Counted from the first letter of the stretch, positions 8,264 to 17,508 are shown. The stretch: DNA of 64,000 nt from Nonomuraea sp. PA05 (GCF_008086045.1 NZ_VSEY01000055.1:1-64000), one strand, 5' to 3'. The notes: generated by a model not told the origin, from the letters alone. A program made the numbers and translations.

Positions 8264-9652
8264 ATGAGCGAAGTCGCGGTCTCCCCCGTCCCGATGCCGG
8301 CCAAGCGGCGCGGGGCGCAGCTGATCATGCTCGCGCTCGCGGTGCTGATCATCATGGGCGCGTACGCCAACGTGGGCCTGGCGATCGACGGCCAGGTCCC
8401 CGCCGGCATGCTGACGTACGGGCTGAGCCTGGGCGGCCTGATGCTGGCCGCCTACCTGGTGCTGGCCAAGTTCGCGCCCTGGGCCGACCCGCTGATCCTG
8501 CCCCTGGTGACGCTGGTCAACGGTCTCGGCCTGGTGATGATCTACCGGTTGGAGCAGTCCGACCTGATCGGCATGCGGGGCGCCTCCGCCACCAACCAGA
8601 TCGTCATGACCGGCATCGGGGTCGTGCTCTTCACCGTGACGCTGCTGGTCCTGCGTGATCACCGGGCGTTGCAGCGGCTGACGTACACGGCCGGGCTGGT
8701 GGGCGTGGTCCTGCTGGTCTCGCCGCTGGTGCCGGGGCTGGGCAAGGAGATCAACGGCGCGCGGATCTGGATCGGGTTCGGCTCGGCGACCATCCAGCCG
8801 GCCGAGTTCGCCAAGATCGCGCTGGTCGTCTTCTTCGCCGGCTACCTCGTCGCCAAGCGCGACGTGCTGGCGCTGGCCGGGCGGCGGCTGCTGTTCATCG
8901 ACCTGCCCAGGGCGCGCGACCTCGGCCCGGTGCTGATCACCTGGGCGGTCGCGATCGGCGTCCTGGTGCTGCAGAAGGACCTGGGCTCGTCGCTGCTGCT
9001 GTTCGGCGGCTTCGTGGTGATGCTGTACGTCGCCACGCAGCGCACGTCGTGGGTGCTCATCGGCATCCTGCTGTTCGTCGGCGGCGCGTTCCTGGCCGGG
9101 CAGATCTTCTCGCACGTGGGCGACCGCTTCGACGTCTGGCTCAACCCGGGCGCCAGCGAGTACTACGACCGCGAGTTCGGCGGCAGCTACCAGATCATGC
9201 AGGGCCTGTTCGGCCTGGGCGCCGGCGGCATCCTGGGCACCGGCCTTGGCCAGGGTCACCCCGACCTGATCCCGCTGGCCTTCTCCGACTTCATCTTCAA
9301 CGCCATGGGCGAGGAGCTCGGCCTGACCGGGCTGATGGCGATCCTGATGATCTACGCGCTGATCGTCGAGCGCGGTCTGCGCACCTCGCTGGCGGCCCGC
9401 GACCCCTTCTCGAAGCTCCTGGCGGGCGGCCTGTCGTTCATCCTGGCCTGGCAGGTCTTCATCATCGTCGGGGGCGTGACGAACCTCATCCCGCTGACCG
9501 GTCTGGTGACGCCGTTCATGTCCCAGGGCGGCTCGGCGCTCCTGGCTAACTGGATCCTTATCGCGCTGCTGGTACGAACGTCAGATGCCGCCAGACGCCC
9601 CCCGCCCCAGGCGATCCAGAACGAAGGACTGACGCAGGTGTTCCAGCGATGA
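8264..9652 (+). CDS. rodA: RodA/FtsW-type SEDS peptidoglycan glycosyltransferase
   Basis: This 462-residue polytopic protein (about 12 helices) is the SEDS polymerase of the locus. The signature stretch around NGARIWIGFG...QPAEFAKIAL and the C-terminal LIPLTGLVTPFMSQGGS are clear. Next to pbpA, it should act as the elongation-type polymerase with its class B transpeptidase partner. It overlaps pbpA by 4 bases. Confidence 0.94.
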   Translation: MSEVAVSPVPMPAKRRGAQLIMLALAVLIIMGAYANVGLAIDGQVPAGMLTYGLSLGGLMLAAYLVLAKFAPWADPLILPLVTLVNGLGLVMIYRLEQSDLIGMRGASATNQIVMTGIGVVLFTVTLLVLRDHRALQRLTYTAGLVGVVLLVSPLVPGLGKEINGARIWIGFGSATIQPAEFAKIALVVFFAGYLVAKRDVLALAGRRLLFIDLPRARDLGPVLITWAVAIGVLVLQKDLGSSLLLFGGFVVMLYVATQRTSWVLIGILLFVGGAFLAGQIFSHVGDRFDVWLNPGASEYYDREFGGSYQIMQGLFGLGAGGILGTGLGQGHPDLIPLAFSDFIFNAMGEELGLTGLMAILMIYALIVERGLRTSLAARDPFSKLLAGGLSFILAWQVFIIVGGVTNLIPLTGLVTPFMSQGGSALLANWILIALLVRTSDAARRPPPQAIQNEGLTQVFQR

Positions 9653-11112
9653 ACGGCACTCTCAAGCGCGTGGCAGTGGCCTGTCTGGCCATGTTCGCGC
9701 TGCTGATGATCAATGTGAACTTCCTCCAGGCCGTACGGGCGGAGGAGTACCGGACGGACGCGCGCAACACCCGCAACTACTTCGACCGCTACGCCATCGA
9801 GCGCGGCCGCATCACGGCCGGCGGCAAGGTGCTGGCGCAGTCCGTCGAGACCAAGGACAACGACTTCAAGTTCGTCAGGAAGTACACCGACGGCAAGCTG
9901 TACGCGCACGTCACGGGCTACTTCTCGCCCGAGAGCGAGAGCGCGATCGAGCGCAGCGAGAACGCGCTGCTCGACGGCTCCAGCGCCGACCTGCTGCTGC
10001 GGCGGAGCATCGACCTGTTCACCGGCGAGCCCACCAGGGGCGCCAGCGTCGATCTCACGATCAACCCGAAGGCCCAGAAGGCCGCCTACGACGCGCTGCG
10101 CAACAGCGGCAAGCGCGGCGCCGTGATCGCGATGGACCCCAAGACGGGGGCGATCCTGGCGATGGTCTCGCTGCCCACCTTCGACCCGGCGGAGCTGTCG
10201 GGCACCGACAAGGGCACGGTCTTCAAGAGGTACGACCAGCTCGACGCCGACAAGAGCCAGCCGCTGCTCAACCGCGCCATCTCGCAGACGTACCCGCCCG
10301 GCTCGACGTTCAAGGTCGTGACCATGGCGGCCTACCTGGAGGCCGACTCCTCGCGCGGCCCGCAGACCAACGTGGAGGCTCCGCAGCGGCTGCCGCTGCC
10401 CAACACGAACATCAGCCTGCCCAACTACGGCGGCTCGGCCTGCGGCAGCGGCCAGGTGACGCTGGTGTACGCGCTGGAGAAGTCCTGCAACACCCCCTTC
10501 GCCTCGATGGGCATGGAGCTCGGCTTCGAGACGATGAAGGAGCAGACGGAGAAGTTCGGCATGGGCACGCCGGTGTCGGTGCCGATGGCCGCAGCGCAGA
10601 GCGACTTCGGCAAGGACTACGACAAGGCCGCGCTGGCCATGGCCTCGATCGGGCAGCGTGACAACCGGATGACGCCGCTGCAGATGGCCATGATCGCGGC
10701 CGGCATCGCCAACGACGGCACGGTGATGAAGCCGTACCTGGTCAACAAGATCACCGACGCCAAGGGCGACGCGCTCGAAGAGGCCGACCCCGAGGAGCTG
10801 AAGACGGATGCGGTCAGTTCCGAGACGGCGGCGAAGCTGCGCGAGATGATGGTGAGCGTCGTGAGCAACGGCACCGCCAACCTGGCGCAGGTCCCGGGCG
10901 TCCAAGTAGCGGGTAAGACAGGCACCGCGGAGACCGCCACCGGCGCGCCGCCGCACGCCTGGTTCATCTCCTTCGCGCCCGCGGACGACCCGAAGGTGGC
11001 CCTGGCGGTCATCGTCGAGTCCGGTGCGGCCAACGTCGGCGCGGAGGCGACCGGCGGTCACACCGCCGCGCCGATCGCAAAGGCCGTGCTGGAGGCGGTG
11101 CTGAACAAGTGA
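9649..11112 (+). CDS. pbpA: PbpA: class B penicillin-binding protein
   Basis: The 487-residue transpeptidase has an N-terminal signal anchor (about 8-26), a short dimerisation domain and the penicillin-binding domain with STFK (in PPGSTFKVVT), SCN (in EKSCNTPFA) and KTG (in AGKTGTAET). It cross-links peptidoglycan together with the adjacent SEDS enzyme and is a substrate of the locus kinases in mycobacteria. It overlaps rodA by ATGA. Confidence 0.95.
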   Translation: MNGTLKRVAVACLAMFALLMINVNFLQAVRAEEYRTDARNTRNYFDRYAIERGRITAGGKVLAQSVETKDNDFKFVRKYTDGKLYAHVTGYFSPESESAIERSENALLDGSSADLLLRRSIDLFTGEPTRGASVDLTINPKAQKAAYDALRNSGKRGAVIAMDPKTGAILAMVSLPTFDPAELSGTDKGTVFKRYDQLDADKSQPLLNRAISQTYPPGSTFKVVTMAAYLEADSSRGPQTNVEAPQRLPLPNTNISLPNYGGSACGSGQVTLVYALEKSCNTPFASMGMELGFETMKEQTEKFGMGTPVSVPMAAAQSDFGKDYDKAALAMASIGQRDNRMTPLQMAMIAAGIANDGTVMKPYLVNKITDAKGDALEEADPEELKTDAVSSETAAKLREMMVSVVSNGTANLAQVPGVQVAGKTGTAETATGAPPHAWFISFAPADDPKVALAVIVESGAANVGAEATGGHTAAPIAKAVLEAVLNK

Positions 11113-11133
11113 TTGACGGTAACCTGCTGGGTC

Positions 11134-12531
11134 ATGCGGCTCCGTAACCGCTACCTCTTGGTCTCCCGCATCGCCACGGGCGGTATGGGAGAAGTGTGGC
11201 GTGCCCGCGACGAGTTGCTCGGGCGCGAGGTGGCGGTGAAGATCCTGCGCAGCCACATCTACGCCGACCCCACCTTCCGCGAGCGGTTCCGCAACGAGGC
11301 GCGGCTGACGGCCGCGCTCGCGGACCCGGGAGTGGCGCAGATCTTCGACTACGGCGAGCAGAGCGAGCTGGCCTACCTCGTCATGGAGCTGGTGCACGGC
11401 GAGCCGCTGTCGGCCATCCTGGCGCGCAACGGGGCCATCGGGCCCGAGGTGGCGCTCGACGTGGTGCACCAGACGGCCAAGGCGCTGCAGGCGGCCCACT
11501 CGGCGGGCATCATCCACCGCGACATCAAGCCAGGCAACCTGCTGGTCACCCCCGAGGGCGCCATCAAGGTGACGGACTTCGGCATCGCGCGCGCCCTGGA
11601 GGCCGCGCCGGTCACGCAGACCGGCACGGTGCTCGGCACGGCCCAGTACGTCAGCCCCGAGCAGGCGCAGGGCTTCCCGCTCACGCCCTCGACCGACCTG
11701 TACTCCCTGGGCGTGGTGGCCTACGAGTGCCTGACGGGGCGCACGCCGTTCCGCGGGGACAGCCAGGTGGCGATCGCGCTGCAGCACCTCAACGAGCAGC
11801 CGGCGCCGCTCGGCGCAGACGTGCCCGCGCCGGTGCGTGAGCTGGTCATGGCGCTGCTGGCCAAGGAGCCCGCGCAGCGTCCCGGCTCGGCGCTGGAGGT
11901 GGCCGACCGGGCGTACGTGCTGCGCGAGTCGCTGGCGGGCGTCGAGCACGTGCCCGAGCTCAGCATGCTGACCGACCCGGGCGGCTTCCGCGTCCGCGAG
12001 CCGACCCCCGAGGACGAGCGGGACACCGACGACCTCGCGCCGGCCACCACCGTGCAGGAGCGGCCGTCGGGCGGGCGGGCATCGGGCGGGCGGTCGTCAG
12101 GCGGGCGCAGGGGCGCCAGGACGCTGGCGCTGGTGGCCGCGGCGGGCTGCGTGGCCGCGGTGGGGCTCACCGCGGTGACATTCGCCAGCCGGGAGCAGCC
12201 GCGCACGGCGCCCGAGGTGGCGGAGCCGGTGCAACCGCCCCCCACGTCGGCGCCCACGCGGCAGCGGGTGCGGCCGACCAAGACGAAGACGAAGACGCGG
12301 CGTCCGCCGGTGGTTCCGGTGAAGTCGACGAACCCTATACCCTCGCCGTCGGCTACCGTAAGCAAGTCGGCTACTCCCACGAAGAAGCCGACGCCGAAAC
12401 CGACCCGTACCACCACCCGGACCCCTACTCCCACCCCGACGACCCCGACGCCCACCACTACACCGACAACTCCGACACCCACCGCCTCGCCGGACCCGGG
12501 TGATACGAACCCGCCCAAGGAGGAGACGTGA
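11134..12531 (+). CDS. pknA: PknA: membrane Ser/Thr protein kinase
   Basis: This 465-residue kinase has the glycine loop ATGGMGEVWRA, the catalytic Lys in VAVKIL, HRDIKPGNLL and DFGIARA, then a membrane helix and a very Thr/Pro/Lys-rich outer tail with TPTPT runs. There are no PASTA repeats, which is typical of PknA. ATG 11134 (MRLRNRYLLVSRIATGGMG) matches the family start; an in-frame TTG at 11113, directly after the pbpA stop, is an alternative. PknA controls division and cell shape with PknB and PstP. Confidence 0.93.
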   Translation: MRLRNRYLLVSRIATGGMGEVWRARDELLGREVAVKILRSHIYADPTFRERFRNEARLTAALADPGVAQIFDYGEQSELAYLVMELVHGEPLSAILARNGAIGPEVALDVVHQTAKALQAAHSAGIIHRDIKPGNLLVTPEGAIKVTDFGIARALEAAPVTQTGTVLGTAQYVSPEQAQGFPLTPSTDLYSLGVVAYECLTGRTPFRGDSQVAIALQHLNEQPAPLGADVPAPVRELVMALLAKEPAQRPGSALEVADRAYVLRESLAGVEHVPELSMLTDPGGFRVREPTPEDERDTDDLAPATTVQERPSGGRASGGRSSGGRRGARTLALVAAAGCVAAVGLTAVTFASREQPRTAPEVAEPVQPPPTSAPTRQRVRPTKTKTKTRRPPVVPVKSTNPIPSPSATVSKSATPTKKPTPKPTRTTTRTPTPTPTTPTPTTTPTTPTPTASPDPGDTNPPKEET

Positions 12532-12605
12532 TGCGCCATGGGGTCGATGATGGACACCGGCGGCCCCCCGAGCAGGCCGGTACCCAAGATGAACGGTAAG
12601 GGACA

Positions 12606-14477
12606 GTGCAGGAAATGACTCAGCCTCGGCTACTCGGAGGTCGCTACGAGCTCGACGGTGTCGTCGGGCGCGGCGGCATGGCCGAGGTGTATCGCGCCCG
12701 AGACATCCGGCTGGACCGCATAGTCGCGATCAAGACCCTCCGCTCCGACCTGGCGCGCGATCACACCTTCCAGGCCCGGTTCCGCCGTGAGGCGCAGTCG
12801 GCGGCCTCACTGAACCACCCGGCCGTCGTCGCGGTCTACGACACCGGCGAGGACGTCACCGACGGCACCCCCGTGCCGTACATCGTGATGGAGTACGTCG
12901 ACGGCAGGACGCTGCGCGACCTGCTGCGCCAGGACCGGCGTTTGCTGCCCGAGCGGGCGACCGAGCTGGTCGACGGCATCCTGCGGGCGCTCGACTACAG
13001 CCACCGCGGCGGCATCGTGCACCGCGACATCAAGCCCGCCAACGTGATGATCACGCGAGCCGGCGACGTCAAGGTGATGGACTTCGGCATCGCCCGCGCG
13101 ATGGCCGACTCCGCGGCCACGATGACGCAGACGGCCCAGGTGATCGGCACCGCCCAGTACCTGTCGCCTGAGCAGGCGCGCGGCGAGCGGGTCGACGCGC
13201 GCAGCGACATCTATTCCACCGGCTGCGTGCTGTACGAGCTGCTGACCGGCCAGCCGCCGTTCACCGGCGACTCCCCGGTCGCGATCGCCTACCAGCACGT
13301 GCGCGAGGAGCCCATCCCGCCGTCCCAGATCGACCCGGAGATCCCGCAGTGGGCCGACGCCATCGTGCTCAAGGCCATGGCGAAGGACCCGGCGCACCGC
13401 TACCAGAACGCGGGCGAGATGCGCGCCGACATCCAGCGCGCGATGTCCGGCATGCCGGTCGACGCCCAGACGATGGCGATGCAGGGCAACTTCGGGCAGG
13501 GCACCCGGATGATGACCGCCACGCAGGCGGCCCAGGGCCCGGCCACGCAGCGCACCACCGCGGTCCCGCCGTACGAGTACGACGATGGCAGCGGCGGGCG
13601 CGGCGGCCGGCGCAGGGCCTCGGGTGGGAACAACGCGCTCAAGACGGCGCTGTGGATCATCATCCCGCTGCTCATCATCGGCGGCTTCATCACCATCGGC
13701 TACGTGGTGTTCAGCGGCGGCAACACGCCCACCGACAGCCAGATCGCCATCCCCGAGCTGGCCTCGCAGGAGCAGTCCTACGCCGAGGAGCAGCTCACCA
13801 CGCTCGGGCTCAAGGTCGAGGTGGTCAAGGAGCCCAGCTCCGACGTCGAGAAGGACGCCGTCATCCGGACGGACCCGAAGGCCGGCACCAAGGTCGAGAA
13901 GGACTCGGCGGTCAAGCTGTACGTCTCCAGCGGCCCCAAGAAGGTCAAGGTGCCGGACGGCCTGATCGGCATGTCCCAGGAGGATGCCGAGAAGGTCCTG
14001 GACGAGGCGGGCCTGAGCGGCGTCATCAAGACGCGCAACTCGAGCAAGCCGCAGGGCACGGTCGTCGCCACCGACCCCAAGGCCGGCACGGAGATCGAGG
14101 AGGGCGGCTCCGTCACCCTGTTCGTGCCGAAGGCGCTCAGCGAGGTGCCCAGCGTGATCGGCCTCACCGAGGCCGACGCCAAGTCCGCGCTCACCGGGGC
14201 CGGTTTCAAGGCCAAGGTGGTCCGGCAGGCCGACCCGGCGCCCGAGGGCACCGTGGTGCAGCAGAACCCCGGCGAGGGGGAGAAGTTCACCTCGGGCACG
14301 ACCATCACGATCGTGGTGTCCACCGGCCCCGAGCAGCAGCCGACCGACCCGTTCCCGACGGAGCAGCCGAGCGACGACTTCCCGTCCGACGAGCCGACCG
14401 ACGACATCCCGTCCGACGAGCCGACCGAGGACAACCCGATCGGCGACGACGGGCTCGGCGGCGGCTTCGGCGGCTGA
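12606..14477 (+). CDS. pknB: PknB: PASTA-domain Ser/Thr protein kinase
   Basis: The 623-residue kinase has a cytoplasmic kinase domain (about 12-275; GRGGMAEVYRA, VAIKTL, HRDIKPANVM, DFGIARA), a basic juxtamembrane segment, a membrane helix (about 348-370) and three extracytoplasmic PASTA repeats (about 378-575) that sense muropeptides or lipid II. An acidic tail with DDFPSDEPTDDIPSDEP repeats follows and ends in Gly-rich sequence. GTG 12606 is used, but ATG 12615 (MTQPRLLGGRYELDG) is equally possible. Three PASTA units are fewer than the four of mycobacterial PknB. Confidence 0.93.
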   Translation: MQEMTQPRLLGGRYELDGVVGRGGMAEVYRARDIRLDRIVAIKTLRSDLARDHTFQARFRREAQSAASLNHPAVVAVYDTGEDVTDGTPVPYIVMEYVDGRTLRDLLRQDRRLLPERATELVDGILRALDYSHRGGIVHRDIKPANVMITRAGDVKVMDFGIARAMADSAATMTQTAQVIGTAQYLSPEQARGERVDARSDIYSTGCVLYELLTGQPPFTGDSPVAIAYQHVREEPIPPSQIDPEIPQWADAIVLKAMAKDPAHRYQNAGEMRADIQRAMSGMPVDAQTMAMQGNFGQGTRMMTATQAAQGPATQRTTAVPPYEYDDGSGGRGGRRRASGGNNALKTALWIIIPLLIIGGFITIGYVVFSGGNTPTDSQIAIPELASQEQSYAEEQLTTLGLKVEVVKEPSSDVEKDAVIRTDPKAGTKVEKDSAVKLYVSSGPKKVKVPDGLIGMSQEDAEKVLDEAGLSGVIKTRNSSKPQGTVVATDPKAGTEIEEGGSVTLFVPKALSEVPSVIGLTEADAKSALTGAGFKAKVVRQADPAPEGTVVQQNPGEGEKFTSGTTITIVVSTGPEQQPTDPFPTEQPSDDFPSDEPTDDIPSDEPTEDNPIGDDGLGGGFGG

Positions 14478-14489
14478 GAGCACGGTGGA

Positions 14490-14511
14490 GGGCCGCCCTG
14501 CGGGGCGGCCC
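14490..14511 (+). terminator. Hairpin terminator after pknB
   Basis: Perfect 9-bp stem GGGCCGCCC (14490-14498) / GGGCGGCCC (14503-14511) with a TGCG tetraloop and a short TTCC tail, 12 bases after the pknB stop. It closes the fhaA-pknB transcript. Confidence 0.8.
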
Positions 14512-14605
14512 TTCCGCATGTGCCGGGGAAAGCAAAGAACGCCCCCGCCGCTCGGGGGCAACGGCGGGGACGCTCACTTGTACGTCGCTCTGCGCGAGAC
14601 ATTTG

Positions 14606-15178
14606 TTACACGATTCCGCGCAACCAATTTTCGAGCAGCCGATGACCATGCTCCGACAGCACGGACTCCGGATGGAACTGGATGCCCTCGATGGGCGCCC
14701 GGCGGTGCCGCAGCCCCATGATGACGCCGTCCTGGGTGCGGGCGGTCACGTCGAGCACGGCAGGGACGGTCTCGGGCAGCACGGCCAGCGAGTGGTAGCG
14801 GGTCATGCGGACGGGTGACGGCAGGGCCTCGAACACGCCCTTGCCGTCGTGCGTGATGGCGCTCGTCTGCCCGTGGAACAGGTCGGGCGCGCGGGCCACG
14901 GTGGCGCCGTAGGCCACGGCGATGGCCTGGTGGCCGAGACAGACGCCGAGCAGCGGCCTGCCGCTCCCGGCCGCGTGGTGCACCAGGGGGACGCTCACAC
15001 CGGCCGCCTCAGGGGTGCCTGGGCCCGGGCTGACGAGCACGCCGTCGAAGCCGTCGGCGTCGTGCACGCGGACGTCGTCGCGCGGCCGCACGTCGCAGTC
15101 GGCGCCCAGCTCGCGCAGGTACTGCACGATCGTGTGGACGAAGCTGTCGTGGTTGTCCACGACCAGCACGCGCGTCAT
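14606..15178 (-). CDS. Anthranilate/aminodeoxychorismate synthase component II (glutamine amidotransferase)
   Basis: The 190-residue class I glutamine amidotransferase has the nucleophile C80 in GVCLGHQ and the H169/E171 pair in FHPES. It supplies ammonia to a TrpE or PabB partner; none is encoded in this window, so the substrate (tryptophan or folate pathway) cannot be fixed from context. The same gene sits next to pknB in many actinomycetes (trpG/pabA). Its ATG overlaps the stop of the upstream 52-residue membrane-protein gene. Confidence 0.9.
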   Translation of the reverse strand: MTRVLVVDNHDSFVHTIVQYLRELGADCDVRPRDDVRVHDADGFDGVLVSPGPGTPEAAGVSVPLVHHAAGSGRPLLGVCLGHQAIAVAYGATVARAPDLFHGQTSAITHDGKGVFEALPSPVRMTRYHSLAVLPETVPAVLDVTARTQDGVIMGLRHRRAPIEGIQFHPESVLSEHGHRLLENWLRGIV

Positions 15179-15333
15179 TTCCTTACGGTCACCTCGTCCA
15201 GCGTCACCACGGGCTCCAGAAGCGGGAACACCGCGTACCAGAGTACGACCCCTGCGGCGGCGGCCAGCGCGACGGCCGTCAGCACGCGGGCGGCAGGGCG
15301 GCCGGGCAGCTTGCGCCAGAGCCAGGCGTACAT
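15175..15333 (-). CDS. Small single-pass membrane protein between sortase and amidotransferase
   Basis: A 52-codon frame reads MYAWLWRKLPGRPAARVL, then one hydrophobic helix (about residues 16-38), and ends EVTVRK. ATG 15333 lies two bases from the sortase stop, and its TGA overlaps the ATG of the amidotransferase gene (ATGA), so it is translated between two coupled genes. A basic N-terminus before the helix suggests a short inside segment and an outer C-terminus. Function is unknown; the position suggests a partner of the sortase. Confidence 0.8.
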   Translation of the reverse strand: MYAWLWRKLPGRPAARVLTAVALAAAAGVVLWYAVFPLLEPVVTLDEVTVRK

Positions 15334-15334
15334 G

Positions 15335-15943
15335 TCACTCCTCGCGGGGTTCGCTCTCCTTCAGCACGCCGTAGACGATGAGGCGCTCGGCGGCCGAGTA
15401 CTCGGGATGGCAGGTGGACAGTGTGATGAAGGCGCGGATGGGGCGGATGTCCGGCTTGCCAGGCACGGGGGCGAGCACCTCGATCTCGTCGGGCTTGACG
15501 ATGTCCTGCGAGGTCACCCGGTAGGTGTGGCGGGCCTCGGGGGTCTCGACCACGATCTCGTCGTCGCGTTCGAGCTCGTCGATCTCGTTGAACGGGGCCG
15601 CGTACGTGGTGCGGTGGCCCGAGAGCACGAAGTTGCCGACCTGGCCCGGCATGGCGCTGTCCGGATAGTGGCCGGGGCCCTTCTTGAGCTGGTCGGCCGC
15701 CACGCCCTCGACCACGGCGTACTGGTAGTCGCGGCCCAGCCTGGGGATCCGCAGCATCGCCAGCGCCTGGCCGGGCACGGCCTTCTGCGGACGCTGTTTC
15801 CTGGCCGCCAGCTCGCTCCTGAGCAGCGACTGCTGGCTCTGGGTGTAGGCGCCCGTGCCCCAGAGCAGATACGCGCAGAACAGCATGAGGATCAGGCCCG
15901 CGGTGATGCTGAGCTCCCCCACGGCCCGGAGCGTGGCCCGCAT
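15335..15943 (-). CDS. Class E sortase
   Basis: This 202-residue transpeptidase has an N-terminal membrane anchor (about 8-28) and the sortase barrel with catalytic H110 (LSGHRT), C178 (TLSTC) and R187 (ERLIV). Class E enzymes anchor LAXTG-type proteins to actinobacterial peptidoglycan. ATG 15943 has a TAACCT box 6 nt upstream (15955-15950), so the mRNA is probably leaderless. No LAXTG substrate gene is in the window. Confidence 0.93.
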   Translation of the reverse strand: MRATLRAVGELSITAGLILMLFCAYLLWGTGAYTQSQQSLLRSELAARKQRPQKAVPGQALAMLRIPRLGRDYQYAVVEGVAADQLKKGPGHYPDSAMPGQVGNFVLSGHRTTYAAPFNEIDELERDDEIVVETPEARHTYRVTSQDIVKPDEIEVLAPVPGKPDIRPIRAFITLSTCHPEYSAAERLIVYGVLKESEPREE

Positions 15944-16044
15944 GCGATCAGGTTATTCGGCCACGATCCGGGCACCGGGGATCGCCATGACGTGCGCGTG
16001 GCGACTATCCTGGGGCACGCTTCAACTACGCTAAACGAAGAGCC

Positions 16045-16053
16045 TGTGGACGA
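16045..16053 (-). other. DnaA-box-like nonamer
   Basis: Minus-strand TCGTCCACA differs at one base from the high-GC actinomycete box TTGTCCACA. It lies in the leader region of crgA. A single near match could be chance. Confidence 0.25.
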
Positions 16054-16087
16054 TCCGGATGCCCAGGCCCTCAGCAGGAGTTATCCA

Positions 16088-16333
16088 GTGCCCAAGTCCA
16101 AGGCTCGCAAGAAGGCGGTTTACACGCCGCCGCAGAGGTCTCAGCAGGTCAAGGTCAGCCCGCGCTGGCTGGCCCCCACGATGGTCGCCGCTTGGATCAT
16201 CGGCATCCTGTGGATCGCGATCTACTACGTCGCACCGCAGGCGCCGTTCTTCAGCGACCTCCAGAACTGGAACCTGTTGATCGGGTTTGTTTTCATCATC
16301 TTCGGTGTGGTTCTTTCCACCCGCTGGCGTTAG
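16088..16333 (+). CDS. crgA: CrgA cell-division protein
   Basis: The 81-residue protein has a basic N-terminus (PKSKARKKAVYTPP) and two membrane helices (about 30-52 and 62-79), the CrgA layout. CrgA inhibits or coordinates Z-ring and septal peptidoglycan machinery in streptomycetes and mycobacteria. GTG 16088 is preceded by CAGGAG. The position next to pknB and the sortase is the conserved one. Confidence 0.93.
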   Translation: MPKSKARKKAVYTPPQRSQQVKVSPRWLAPTMVAAWIIGILWIAIYYVAPQAPFFSDLQNWNLLIGFVFIIFGVVLSTRWR

Positions 16334-16335
16334 TT

Positions 16336-16356
16336 CTTTCCACAGCCTTTTCCACA
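16336..16356 (+). repeat. Two directly repeated DnaA-box-like nonamers
   Basis: CTTTCCACA (16336-16344) and TTTTCCACA (16348-16356) are repeated with a 12-base period just after the crgA stop. The second fits the general box TTWTNCACA. This locus is close to oriC in many actinomycetes, so DnaA binding is possible. Confidence 0.35.
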
Positions 16357-16368
16357 GCCTGGGGAAGG

Positions 16369-17235
16369 TCAGAGCAGGGAGAGAATCGCCTGCGTCCTGA
16401 CCAGCACGAGCACGGCCAGGAGCACCAGCATCGCCACGATCGCCAGCACCTGCCAGAGGGCCCTGTTGTTCTTGGGGGCGTAGGCGAGCGCCCCCGCCAG
16501 CAGGGAACCGGTGATCAGGCCGCCGACGTGGCCCGTCCAGCTGATGCCCGGCACCAGGAACGTGATGGCCAGGTTCAGCGCGATGAGCACGGCCATGCCG
16601 CGCACGTCCATGTTGAGCTTGCGGCCCACCACGAACACCGCGCCGAACAGGCCGAAGATCGCCCCTGACGCGCCCACCGTGGGCTGGCCCAGCGGGTCGA
16701 GCCACAGGCCGAGCACCGAGCCGCCGATCGCGCTGATCAGGTAGAGCGCGGTGTAGCGGATGTGGCCGAAGGCGCGCTCCAGGTACGGGCCGACCACGAA
16801 GAGCGCCCAGCAGTTGAACAGGATGTGGAAAACGCCGCCGTGCACGAACGCCGCCGTGATCAGGCGGTAGTACTCGCCGTACACGGCCACGCCGGCCGGC
16901 CACATCGCCAGCTCGCCCGTGATCCGGTCGCCGATGAGGTACTGCGCGCTGAAGATCAGCACGTTGGCGACCAGCAGCGTGTACGTCACGAACGGGGTGC
17001 GGACGACGCCGCCGCCGAAGGCGGACTTGGCCTGTCGGATGCCCTTGTTGCCCTCCGCCACGCACTCGGGGCACTGGAAGCCCACGGCGGCGTCACGCAT
17101 GCAGTCGGGGCAGATGGGGCGGTCGCAACGCTGGCAACGTACCCAGGTCTCCCTGTCGGGGTGCCGGTAGCACGTGGGCACCGCCTCAGCGGGCTGCTCG
17201 GGCTGCGGGGGCGGGCTCGGCGGCTGGCTGGTCAT
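16369..17235 (-). CDS. Rhomboid-family intramembrane serine protease with zinc ribbon
   Basis: This 288-residue protein has a Cys-rich N-terminal zinc-binding segment (C22, C34, C37, C42, C45, C55, C58), then a six-to-seven-helix rhomboid domain with catalytic S190 in GASG and H236 in GHVGG, and the RLITAAFVHGGVFHILFN loop. It cleaves membrane-embedded substrates, which are unknown here. ATG 17235 has a TAGGCT box 6 nt upstream, suggesting a leaderless mRNA. It converges on crgA. Confidence 0.93.
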   Translation of the reverse strand: MTSQPPSPPPQPEQPAEAVPTCYRHPDRETWVRCQRCDRPICPDCMRDAAVGFQCPECVAEGNKGIRQAKSAFGGGVVRTPFVTYTLLVANVLIFSAQYLIGDRITGELAMWPAGVAVYGEYYRLITAAFVHGGVFHILFNCWALFVVGPYLERAFGHIRYTALYLISAIGGSVLGLWLDPLGQPTVGASGAIFGLFGAVFVVGRKLNMDVRGMAVLIALNLAITFLVPGISWTGHVGGLITGSLLAGALAYAPKNNRALWQVLAIVAMLVLLAVLVLVRTQAILSLL

Positions 17236-17508
17236 GACCGAAGCCTAAGGCTTGCGGGGGCGTGCCGCGTTGGGGCTGGTGTGCGGGGGTGGAGCGCGGG
17301 GCGGCGTGGGGCGCGGGGCGGTGTGGACGGCGCGCGCGGCTCGCGTGGATGTGCGCAGGCCGTGTGAGGGGTAGCGCGGCAAGGAAGCAGGGGCCCGTCT
17401 TGGGGGCGCTCAAGCGGCGTAAAGGGCTGCGGGGCGCGTAGGGGGGGCGGGCCCGGCGCCCCCGGGTGAGCGGGGGCGGGCGGGCGGCGTGCGGCCGTCA
17501 GGCGGCGG
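17236..17508. other. Gene-free G-rich spacer
   Basis: This 273-base stretch has no frame with family features. It is very G-rich on the plus strand, including several runs of four or more G between 17441 and 17485, and holds the -10 box of the rhomboid gene at its left end. Nothing else could be supported. Confidence 0.5.

Noticed and set aside
9352..11949. An 865-codon minus-strand frame opposite rodA, pbpA and pknA
   Set aside because: It is Arg/His/Gln-rich and without domains, as expected for the antisense of high-GC genes.
11200..14480. Repeats in pknA and pknB tails as CRISPR or mobile repeats
   Set aside because: They are in-frame TP-rich or acidic low-complexity coding sequence and PASTA domains.
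17236..17508. A short minus-strand gene in the G-rich spacer
   Set aside because: The frame has only Arg/Pro/Ala-rich sequence, lacks a ribosome site and shows no family feature.
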